From assembly GCF_037975245.1 (NCBI RefSeq), contig NC_092563.1:17907594-17971593 (forward strand): a stretch of DNA of 64,000 nucleotides. Reading direction: 5' to 3'. The DNA is from Apostichopus japonicus. Taxonomy: Eukaryota; Echinodermata; Holothuroidea; Aspidochirotida; Stichopodidae. Shown here in pieces: positions 31,401 through 42,500 of this stretch. The translations under genes were made by a program, and so were the position numbers. How positions within the stretch are numbered: the first letter of the stretch is position 1; every line of letters begins with the position of its first letter. The notes beneath the pieces were generated by a model, which was given only the letters and a program-made list of their open reading frames with translations, made no database searches and was not told the origin of the DNA.

Positions 31401-34400
31401 GCCTAGGCCTACTTACATACTGTACATAATGCTTTTGACAAACTTACAAAAGTGGGTACAAAACGAGACTGTCCAGAGTGTTCTTAAATGGATTCCTTTA
31501 AACTTAACGTGAATAGACAACAGTATTTGACTAAAATTATTTCAAAGTCTAATTGAACAAAGTCATGATCAGGCAAGTCTTTACAAACTTGAAACTTGGA
31601 AACACTTTACCTGTAAGAACATTTGAGTCATGTTAGATTCTCCCGTTTTTAGATTGATTTCAAATTCCTCGTAGTATCTCCCGATCATTTCGCTATCCTG
31701 AAAGACTGGAATATTTGGAGTGCCCTTGTCATCGTATGGTCCGAAATGGCAGTTAGTAGATCCAAAGAACTCATCAAAGCCATGTTTAAGAGGCAGAAAT
31801 TGATCTTGGTGACCGAGATGCCTGAAGATGCAATAATGCAAGGAACATACTGTCTGCTGATTCTTTGACAATGAATCTAATCGTCTGTGTGTACAACAAG
31901 ACACATATGAGTGGACCCAGAAAGCCAACAGGCTATGTTATTCCTTGCCAAGGTTGATCTCAGACTATTTAATGTAAAACAGGACACAAGATTCACAAGC
32001 TTTAACCTCCACAGACAACAAAAAAAAGTGTGAAACTACATAAGCAGTATGACTTTTCATCCAAACTTTGCTTTTCGAGTAATCTGATTTAATTGTTTAT
32101 AAAAAAAGTCAGACCTTGAACTCTGGTGACCTCAAATGATGTTGTGAAGTAGTAGGATTTACTGTATTTGCAATTTATATTATGTTTACTAGATTTTCAC
32201 ACTTTGACCTCAATTGACCTTTGACCATAGGAAAAACATCACAATAGGGTTTCTTGTTCTCACTAAGTTTGATCCACACATCCAGCATAAAGTTTATCCA
32301 AAGCTTAGTTTTTGGAATGATTATATTTACAAGGTTTTGGGACTTTGACCTTATTTCTAGGATACATCACTGAGAAGATTATAATAAAGAAGAGTGTTAA
32401 GCCCTTCACAGACACACACTTCTTGGAGTAAGGGTGTGTTTAGCCAGTCAACAAACAAAGGTTACATTCAGCCAATCATATTATCTCAAGTTATGGACAA
32501 GTTAATGAGATAGGGTTTGAAACAGGTATTACAATGCATAATGTAGTATGTTGTAATATCCCAATGGTATCACTTTAAGCATGTGCTTCCATGCCTCTGT
32601 CTTAAGAGTAACTACTTACCTCCTGTTCCCGAGTTAATTCCCCCCTCGTCCACATCATAGTCGTAGAAGCCCCCTTTGTCTTAATTCCATGAAATATTTA
32701 TGCTTAACCACAGATGACAACCTGTTGCATCTCATGTGTATAAAAATGTGGTTAGTCATAGCCCTCTCCTATGTGCCTTAGTAATTATAAATAAAAGAGT
32801 CTGTGACCAAGTGTCTATGTCAATGAGAGGCTATTGCCCCTTCACAGGAAGTTGTAATGACTTAAATACTGCAGTTTTGGAATGAAATAAAGACATGCAT
32901 GCCAGACTTTAGAGAGTGCAGTTCAGATACACTATTCTGGATCTGCACTCCAGCAACGATATTATCTCAGAATAAATAAAGTTTTTGTTCTACAATTATA
33001 TCTATACATGTCTGGAGTTTCTCTTTATCTACTGTTCTACCTATTTTATGATCAAGCCCTGAAAATAACTGAGCCGGAGCACCCCAACGTAATAAATGTT
33101 AGGGATTATTTTCTCCTTCTAAACAAGAGTACTACTGGATTAATCCTCAAATCAGTCACACAGCATCAACTAGATCATGGCTAAATCATACCAAACAAGT
33201 ATTAGACGCAAATTATGCTTCAAACTGACACTAAGTACACAATACAACATATATAGATAACAGATAACAAAAATTCAACAAGCTTCTAGACTTGAATTCC
33301 CACCTCTTCTTTCTTTCGATGGTGTTAACTCATTTTGAAATGGCTAACAAGAGGATCAAAGTTTGGAGAATCTTACCACTTGCCGATGATTTTACTCCTA
33401 TATCCTGCTTTATTTAGTATTTCTGGCAGAAGAATTTCACAATCTGGGATTCCTCCGACAATATTCTGAGGTGTGTAAGCATTCCTGGCATGGGCATTAT
33501 CCGAGTAAAATCCATTTCGGATTGGTAGACGACCGGTCAGGAATGATGCTCTAGCTGTAACAAAAGTTAATTGTTACTCCAGTTTTATATAGAAAATATC
33601 TTCGCTATAATATGTGTCTCTTTTGGATTTTAGAAAGAGCAGAAATGAGCTTTTCGACAGAAATCAACAGAATTATAGATTCATTTTCCCCTTTCTTCTT
33701 CGTTTCCCTCACAAAAAAAAAGGATAACTTGATTTAGATCAAAGGTGAATTAAATAAAGTCAATGAAAGATAAATGAGCCTGTGTACATAAAATAAATTA
33801 TGAGTAATTAAACTGGTGACAATGTAGTGTAGAATTAGCTCTTTGAAATTTGATTTAATGTTAATTTGACGATTAAAAAAAAACAGCTTACAATATCTCA
33901 GATGACTTAGACGGTTACAGTAAGTAGAAATTTCCAATTTTATCTTGAAATTTTCACTTTGAACCACAAAATTCTGATGTTATGTCGAAAATGTTTAACT
34001 TAAGAGATTTTGGTTTTCTAATTACTTGTTACTTACAAGGAGAACAGAGTGGATTTCCAGCATAGAAGTCTGGAAGCAAAGTACCTTCAGCAGCCATTCT
34101 GTCTAAATTTGGGGTCTCTTTGGCAGGATGCCCATAGACACCCAGATCTCCCCATCCCATCTATAACATAAAGCAAGGAGAAGAACTTTGATAAGTACCA
34201 CCTAATTGTCATAGAGATAAGATGATAACAGGCAGGGATGCAGTATGTGAGTGTGGAAATGAACATAAATCCATTTTAATAGGTTTGGTATATCCTTGTA
34301 ATGGACTTGTCCCACAGTGTCCTGAACTCAATTCCAGGTGAATCCATACAGTAAGAGTTGACCGAGTGTTATTCATATGCTGTGTGCAAACACTGGGTAG

Positions 34401-37207
34401 GACATGTTAATATATTACGACTGACCTAGTACCTAAGTCAACATCATATTAGGAAAGGAAAACCGCGGGCCCTTCTTTCATCCCTCCATTCGTCATGACT
34501 TGTTTAGTAAAGTTAACTTTTTGTTACATCACATCTCATTCAGAACTCAGTAGCACAAGGTAAGTAATATGAGGGGAGCTATTCACCAGATATTTGGCTC
34601 AATAAGGAGAGCGCTCTTGTTAATTTACACGATTATCAGTTCAGAAAGCAATGCTCTGGAGCTTACAGATCTTATTCTGTGGGTTCTATAAGCACTCTGC
34701 ACTGGTGCTTATTTACCCAATCTTCGGTTGTCTAAGAATGCACTGGTGCTCATTTACCCAATCATTGGATCAATTACAATGACTCTCTTACTTCTTTACC
34801 GGATCGTCTATTGAATGAGCAATGAATTGGTTTTACTTTCCAGATCATCAGATCAGATCAGGGGTGCTTAATTAACCGATTCCAGGTGAAATGTGCCTGA
34901 ATATAATGCTTATCTAGCTGACCATCGGGAGATAACAGACATAGTATCAGGCCCAGATCAAGGGGGTATCGTGTACACACCCCTCCCCTTTTTCAACCAT
35001 GAACCCCCTTTCTCATCACCCTAACTGACAAAACAAAGTAGTTATGAGCAGAGCCCAACAATGACATGTAAACCTAAGTATAAAACAAATTTGTAGCCTA
35101 AGTATTCCTCAGAATGCACCATTTCACATCATTTTTTTTACTTTCCTGGGATGACCCCATAACCCCTGCACTGTAGTCCGCTTAAATGCCCTCGCCATAC
35201 TCCCAGACGCAAGAGTAAGATGAAAGGCCTATCACAGGTATAAAGTGGGCTAGGCCTACAGCACTACTGTAATACTACTACTTAGTGTTCAACTGATTAT
35301 GCATAACAGAAAATACCGATTACCGATTATTTTTTTCATAATCGTACCGATTCCGATTCCGATTATTTGAAAATGAGAAAATATCCCGTCTATACGAAAT
35401 CAGCAATAAAGTTTGACAGAAACAATTATTGTTGTGATTTTCCCGTTTCCTTTTGCTTCGTTGTTATACAATGCTCTAAGATATCATTTTGTATGAACCA
35501 AATTACCTCTGGAGTTTCTCGGAAAGAAAAAAAAAAGTTTTTTTTTTTTTTAAATTTCCAAAATACGGAAATAAGACATCCTACCTAGTCTGCACTGTGC
35601 TAAGGGAATGGCCTAACCACCTCGACGGGAATGTCACCTGTTAATGGCTTGAAATGGGTTAAGAATAGTTACTCAGAATATCCATCTCAAAAAGTACCTC
35701 AGACAAACCATCCATCTTCAATCTTTACCAAAGTGTAAAGTTTAATGACATATTGCCTTCATTCCGACATTATTTTGTACTTATTTTCAGTAGTATACCG
35801 TTTAAGGACAAATAGAAATGTTACGAATTTGAATTTAAACATACCTATTCGTTACCTATTTAACTCCATTCAGGTTCAATTAGAAAATGTAAGCTTAGGC
35901 CAATCAAACTGAAAAGCAAATTTTATCATCGTATCTTGTTTAAAATTACTCTAAAATGTAATACCAGATTGATGTAAAGAAATAATAACAACTAGAAACT
36001 ACTCCAATATAAAATAAAACATTTCCTCTTTAAGACATATCACTTACAGTACCTTCCAAACAAATGCCGATTTCCAGCAAATTGAAAGTTGTAAACTAAG
36101 CTACGCATTTTTTTTTTTTTTTTGGCAAACCGATGGTTAGGCTACATTTCCCATTTACTTAGTGTGGTTGTTAGGCTAACATGTGGTCGAAGATTGCAGT
36201 TTCCTTGGATATTTTTAGTTTTTATTTGCGATACAACTGGAGGAATAAACAGATGGCAAGGTTAGATTTCCATGCAGTTGACTTAGTGTGAAGTAAGGCT
36301 ACCATGTGGTCGGAGATTTGTGAGGATTTTAGGTTATTTTCGCTGGTACTGAAATTGCTTCGTGCAGGCCGTAATTTGCCACGGGAAATTCCCGGTGATT
36401 GTGCGCGACCCTCTCGCACTGCTTCAAATTTGATGCGGGGTGTGAAAACTGTTTGCACGATTCGCGCTGCAACTGCAATTCCTAGCTAAAGCAAACGCAT
36501 GTCACAATTAATTTTACACAGACACCTGATATAACGAGGGCGATTTTCTTATATTTCTTTTTCTTTTTCGCACTCGTAATTGTGCTTTAGGAGGTCTTTG
36601 TAGCACTTGCGAGGGCGAATCGCCCATCGCCCCCGGCTATTTCCGACCCTGCCCAGCACATTCTTTAATTCGCGAAATTGGTATTGCTGCTATGTTTACT
36701 GTGCCAAGAAATATGAAGTCACTAACCACGTGGGAAGCAAAATCGGCGACCCTGGCAGCCTAATTTGATGAAAGTATACGTGAAAGACGTATGGATGTCT
36801 TAGTTTAATATTTCGCAGTAAAAGAACAAACCTAATACATCAGTTGATATTTTCAACTCCCATATGCTTTTGAATAATGATATTTTCACCTTCCATATGT
36901 TTTTGAATAATCGGTATCACATAACTGGTATTCCACGTAATTTTTACCGATTCCGATTATGTTCCGATTATGCAATATTCGTACCGATTCCGATTCCGAT
37001 TAGGTTAATCGGTTGAACACTACTACTACTAGTACTAGACTTAGTTTTATTAATGGTACTTGGTAGGCCTACACTTACATCATCCATTAGCATGAAAATT
37101 ATGTTCGGTGTTCGAGCACAATTCACTTCCTTCCAAAGCATATGAATTGATATAATACACAGAACCCGCTTGAAAGAAAGCACGAAGCTGCAACTGGCCG
37201 GACCCAT
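25454..37207 (-). CDS. GALNS: N-acetylgalactosamine-6-sulfatase (GALNS), complete, 10 exons, 527 aa
   Basis: Lysosomal sulfatase that removes 6-sulfate from N-acetylgalactosamine and galactose in chondroitin and keratan sulfate. Minus-strand coding exons: 37207-37079, 34160-34037, 33554-33377, 31821-31611, 30732-30468, 29818-29715, 29308-29066, 28428-28304, 27234-27117 and 25540-25454. All phases join, giving 1584 bases with the stop; 527 aa compares with 522 in human GALNS as I recall it. Exon 1 has a hydrophobic leader and [10 protein letters not shown] (metal ligands D42, D43). The formylglycine signature CSPSRA spans exons 2-3 (C82). GKWH (K143, H145), DATH (H240), SDNG (D292, N293) and FLCGK (K313) are all present. 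The cysteine-rich tail [10 protein letters not shown] is intact. The ATG at 37207 gives the family length; an in-frame ATG at 37279 would add 24 hydrophobic-rich residues and cannot be excluded. Intron 1 carries a 1.7-kb hAT-like element and intron 9 a TTAA-type MITE. Confidence 0.96.
26635..26988 (+). mobile_element. TTAA-type MITE, third copy, in GALNS intron 9
   Basis: Element 26639-26984 begins AGGGAGTGAAGACTTG, ends GAGTCTTCAATGCCT and is flanked by TTAA on both sides. Internally it is similar to the copies at 8760 and 15944. It lies about 130 bases past the donor of GALNS exon 9. Confidence 0.88.
31936..32410. repeat. Old dispersed repeat in GALNS intron 3
   Basis: Diverged similarity to about 10540-11070: CCTTGCCAA, GATCCACACA, AAGTTYATCCAAA and CTTNTGGAGTAA occur in the same order. 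It includes three TGACCT-type hexamers at 32204-32225, resembling nuclear-receptor half-sites, probably by repeat ancestry. Confidence 0.45.
35275..37030. mobile_element. hAT-like non-autonomous element in GALNS intron 1
   Basis: Element 35283-37022 (1.74 kb) with inverted termini TAGTGTTCAACTGATTA and TAGTGTTCAACCGATTA and subterminal repeats of CCGATTCCGATTA at both ends. It is flanked by CTACTACT on both sides (35275-35282, 37023-37030), although the flank is itself a CTA repeat, so the duplication is less diagnostic. The open frames around 36222-36489 overlap on both strands and show no transposase motif. Confidence 0.8.
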
Positions 37208-38289
37208 ATTGCTAGCGAAATGATTCGTTTGATAGAAAGCTGCAATAATTATCAACAGGTTAAACATGTATTTATGCAATACCTGTGGCCCTATTCAGCT
37301 GGTGTTTTGATTTTTTTTTTAGACATGCTGATAGCATTTGATGTGACCATAATTATACTACTTGGACATTTTGGCTTTAAAAGTATTTCAAGAAATGTGC
37401 TAGTTACTAATGAGACAGAAATGTGCCAGGTGCTCAGTTAGATCAGTCAAATTTGAGTCTAGTATTGGGAAGATGTTAGCGTAATTTCTTTGAAGAAAAT
37501 TATGTGCCGTGCTGGGGGAGGGGGGGGGGTAGACAACTTTTGTTCATCTACTAACATAGTCAATAGGCTAGAACACTTCTAGTGGTGAAATGGTCAACTT
37601 TGAAGCGCATCGACCGACCATGTGACTGGATCACATGATCGTTCCAATGCTCTCGGATATAAAAATACTGCAAAAGTGGTTAATCTGCGTTCCAAAATGT
37701 TTCAGAAAGTATTTTCATAAAAATTACTCTCATTATGTGTGTTGATTGTTTGGTTAATTTATGAGAGTGTAACAACAATTGTTTGTATATATCTGAAACT
37801 CTAGCAAACGTATGAAGTGGGTTAAAATTACTAATGAATATTCATATTTTAGTAACCAATCAGTACAAAGGATGTTGGCTTTAAATTTAAAAGACACAAA
37901 ACTTGAAGCATACCCTTCACTGTACGGAGGCTGCGATCAAAAGTTTCACATTTCACTCTTTGTTGGATCAAATCTGTCATTCCTAGACGTTCTTATTTAG
38001 AAATTCCTGTAGATTTCATCAAAGTTAATCATATTGTTACTCTTGCAAGATATTGCTGAACTTATTTCGAGGGAAACGCAAACAGATTTGAAACGTTCAT
38101 CGGCTCATGCCAAATCAACCTTAGCCTAGGCCTAAAGTGAGTTGAAAGAGCCTAACGTACAATTCTATTCATATCACTTACATCTTACCGTACACGGTGT
38201 AGGCTAGTCATCAAATCCAGTTTAAGCCTAATTAACGTTAGGCATTGTCAGCATTGAAATTAGCAAGCCCTTGACTAGGTTTTAAACTA
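37208..38289. other. Divergent intergenic region between GALNS and the Aurora kinase gene
   Basis: About 1.1 kb separates the GALNS start from the first plausible Aurora exon, so both promoters should lie here. I see a paired E-box-like palindrome at 37619-37637, a TATAAAAA about 20 bases to its right, and a G-run near 37516-37529. No gene is supported. The short open frames are AT-rich and lack family features. Confidence 0.5.
37619..37637. promoter_or_regulatory. Paired CATGTGA/TCACATG palindrome, possible MiT/TFE-type sites
   Basis: Two perfect 7-base inverted arms, CATGTGA and TCACATG, are separated by five bases. The right arm lies in TCACATGA, which resembles the M-box bound by MITF/TFE factors; this family regulates lysosomal genes in vertebrates. 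It lies about 410 bases upstream of the GALNS ATG. Function is inferred only from motif and position. Confidence 0.25.
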
Positions 38290-38334
38290 ACTTTGGGTGC
38301 CGAGAGAGTGGAGACTATTGTATTCGGCAGCCAA
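38290..38334 (+). other. Possible 5' UTR exon of the Aurora kinase gene
   Basis: The stretch ends in CAGCCAA|GTAAGT, a strong donor about 1.14 kb before the acceptor TTTGCAG|TTTCAC at 39475 that opens the ATG-bearing exon. The exon start is a guess because no promoter element fixes it. It is offered because the first coding exon begins with an acceptor and 34 untranslated bases, so a non-coding exon must lie upstream. Confidence 0.35.
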
Positions 38335-39508
38335 GTAAGTTAAGCCTTATGATGTTGTTTTCTCTCAATCTAGGATAGGCTAGTCCTAGGCTAGCTTGAA
38401 TCACTGCAACCTGAACTAAGTTATGCCTGGCTTATTTAAGTTTGTATTATGAATGTTATTACAATACCCTTAATATCTTCTCTTTTTATGTTTTTTTTTT
38501 TATATTAAAATATATGGGAAGGTACAACAAGTAAGCCTAGCCTATCCTATGTTTGATTAGCATATCCAGCCTTTCAAGTTTTAGAAGGTCTTTTCCTCAT
38601 AATCTTAGGCAGTTACCCAAGCTCAAGTGGATTAAAGTGCTTCTCCACCACTGTGGATTAGACTCCAGCCAAGAAGAAAAATAAGAAACAGCACAGATAG
38701 TCTGTTCAAGTAAATGTCAATTGTTTTATATTAAACTAATATCCTTTCCAGTTTCCACCATGATTTTGCCTCCAATATAGAGAAGGTCTCACTCTCAGTA
38801 ACCACCCAAACTTAAAAAGTAATAATAATTCTTTTCCACTGTGACTTCGGCTCCAGCACAGAAGTATAAGCATATAAGAATCATCATTAACCACAGCATC
38901 TCCAGCAAGAATATCTTGTTTGACAAGATATCATTGCATTATCAAATGTTCTGTCAATAACTCATCTAAAAATGAGCAGTCTCTCTCCCACTGTTACTAC
39001 TACTCCAGAAAAAGGTTCCAGTACAGTATGTGGTAGTAATAAGAATAATAATTTCCCACAGAGACGTTGATTGCCGGCAAACAGTAAAGTGCTTCACCAC
39101 CGTGGACTCCAGCAAAAAGGCTGCTCATGTGTACACCAGTGTGCTACACTTTAAAGGCCTGCCTTTGATATAATTTTTGAGATTAATACAACAACAAATA
39201 AATGCAAAAGTGCAGGGTTTTATATGTATACTCCAATGGTATGGTCATTTAACACAGAAGGTCCTTTTTAATCAAGAGCATATACATAATTTTTTTAGGT
39301 TAGATTGAGCTTCTGGAAATATCTTCTTTAAAAGATATAGATCTAGTCTTTTCATATTTAAAGATGTCTAGCCAGATGGCTTATGTGACAAATTTCATTT
39401 TTGGCCATATTTTGTGGATTCCATTTGCTCTGTAACTTTAACAGCATTTAAAAGATGTTTTTTTCTGTTTGCAGTTTCACTGGTGCTGGTGATTTCTTGA
39501 AGTGCAAA

Positions 39509-42500
39509 ATGACCACTAGGCAGCCAATGGATATGAAGGTTTGTAGCCTGTTGGATTCATTGAACTAAATAAATTCACCCATTGAAATATTCAACCAACT
39601 TAACCAAAGCAAGAAATGTTCAAAGATTTTTGTTTTTTTATCCTTGCTCTCTACAATGTTTATAATGTTGTCGAAAGTGGCATAATTAGCCAACCTTTCT
39701 TTTCTTTAAGTTCCAGCCAATATTTTCTCAACAGTTAATTTCAATGATGACTAATACCTGATCTATATGCCAGGAAACTGTAAAAGTTTATAGATCTATA
39801 TGCTTTCTATTACAGAAACAGTTTTTATTTTCCTGCATTTTGAGTATCTCTTGTGCAACTTGTGCTAGTAGTAATGAGAAACTTTAAAGTCAAGTATATA
39901 GTTTGTTTGTCAAAGCATGAATAATGATGCCAAAAAAAAATTGGTCATATGAAAGAAAGAACTGCTTTTTAGTTTTGTATGGTACTATGGTTCCTAGAAT
40001 GGAAGAGAGGATGATTGTTGACTTCAAGCTGTTGCATGCAGGCTTTAAAAAAAGTTGCATGAAGACACTCTATCACTAGGCTTTGATGTTTTTGTTAGGA
40101 TATGTACAGTACAACACTGTAATTACCAGTTGAGTATATCAGTATGTTTTCTGTCAACCGTTTTAGTATTGATGACTGTCGAAAGACTAATTCTAGTTTT
40201 TTATTTAGTAAACTTATTAAAGATAAATTTTTCGTAAATTTAAACATAAAATGTGTATTCTTCTTACAGGCTCCATCTACCAACCGAACCCACCCAACAG
40301 GTCCACAACGAGTGCTCATGTCATCTTCTGGGGCAAACTCCTCGGGCAATCATGTACCTGGCAAACATGTGTTGCAAACAGCACCTGCTAATGCCAAGGC
40401 ACACCTGAGAACAGCTGGGGTTACACCCTTGTCACACAGGGATGTACCTTCCAAGGAGAACAAAGACCCACGGCAAAGATCACAACAACAGGCTACTAAA
40501 AGAAAACCCAATGCGCCAAGGTAAGATAAAACTGTTGGTTTTACTCAGTATTTTTCCTTCCTCTAGTCCAGGTGCAACGGTTCCAACTCGTTTCTTTTGA
40601 ACCTTTAGCAAATTCCGATATAGTCCCACCCACATGGAGTAATATTAAGTGTTGAAATGAAAGTTTGTGTACCTCAACTTTTTGAAGGCTCTAGGCTGTC
40701 TCTTGTAAACTAATATGGTTTCTCTTTACAAAACCACTTGTGTAGAAAATTGCCAATTTTTAATTTTGCAATATGATACCGGAACAAGTTGTTTTGAAGG
40801 CCATTCGTACAGGCTCGGGGCGATTACATCTGAATGTAATCGATTACAATTACTTGAGAATGTATGATTTCGATTACGATTACAGCCTAAAGTTGAAGTA
40901 ATCGATTACGATTACATTGTAATGTAATCATGATTACATTGTGGTTACTTGCACAATCCTCTGCATATCTGTTTAATATAACTCTCTGCCGGGAAATAGG
41001 GCAATGAAATAGGGCAAAGGAAGGGCATTTTACAGTATATACGGACACAATTGTGGAAGTATATCTACAATTCCTACCAGGCATTACACATTTATGCCTT
41101 AACACGTTTAAGATGTGTAACCCATAAGTCCAGTAAAAAATACAATTTAAACAGACAATTAAACAGACAACCAGTTGTGTATGCAAAAGGATTGTGAACG
41201 CTGAGAGGCAGCATTGAACAGAATAATTCAGGTGATAAAAAATCCTTGAATATGGCGATCAAATCCCCAGTACTTCTTAGTATAAGTTTATTGTGCTAGA
41301 GAATTCTAGAAGCAGGAACACTTCTTTGGTCACACTAAAAGCCAATAGTAAGAATTAGTTTTAATCATTTCTACTAATTTTGCCCTTCTCATTCAAATTT
41401 CACTGTAATCATAAATGTTATACGATTACGATTACTTTGCCCTTGTAATCGATTACGATTACTTTGTAATTTTCACAAAAGTAATCGATTACGATTACGA
41501 TTACTTCAAAAAATGTAATCGATTGTAATCGATTACGATTACCCCAAGCCTGCATTCATATCTCTGACTGTGCCTCTCCTCCCCCCCCCCCCTGATGAAA
41601 ATGGTTTATTAATACTTCCAACTAGCAATTTACAACATTGCAAGAATTGAAATAGGACTAGAGTTGTCTTTTTTTTTGTATTTTATAACAGATCAAACTG
41701 GAGCCTCAAAGACTTTGACATAGGCAGACCATTAGGCAAAGGAAAGTTTGGTAACGTTTACTTGGCCAGAGAGAAGCAGACGGAATTCATTGTAGCTTTG
41801 AAAGTTTTATTCAAGTCACAATTACAGAAGTGTCAAGTAGAACACCAGTTGAGGAGAGAAATAGAAATACAATCTCATTTAAGGTAAGGTTGAACAAAAC
41901 CGTCACAGAACGGGTTAATTCATAGATGCAGGAACAAGCATTGCAATTATCTTGAGCTGTACTTGTCATACATTGAACAGAAGGAAACAAACGTCTAGAG
42001 CACAGTTACAGTAGCTCTCTATACAGTATATAAATAATGCTGTACAATAGCTGGTGTGCTCAAAATCCATTCTTTTGCCAAGTAGTGTTTCTGTTTGAAT
42101 GAAAGATGCTATTATTATACCCCACAAATTTTATTTTATTTTGTTATTCATTAAAGTTTATGGCTAACTTTACTGTTCATGGTCTGTTAGAACCTACTCA
42201 AGATCCTTAATGAAAGAGAATGTGGCTACAAAATTATGGATAGTGTACAGGGCAGTATGTATGTTAAATTATCATTACAAGTATATCTTATTAGCTCTCA
42301 CTGATCCATCAGTACAATTTGCCACAAACATGAAGCAGGTAGTAAATATATGGTCCAGTATTTTACTTGAGTACTACTAACTTATTTGGTCATTCCTAAA
42401 GTCCATTTGTGTCTTTTTGTGGTTCACAGAGCCACAAACATCTACATGTATTAATGCAAATCTAACTTTAAATCAGGAAAATCGATACAAATGATTTTCA

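Noticed and set aside
36222-36489. Overlapping opposite-strand frames of 61-78 aa
   Set aside because: They lie inside the hAT-like element in GALNS intron 1 and show no recognised domain.
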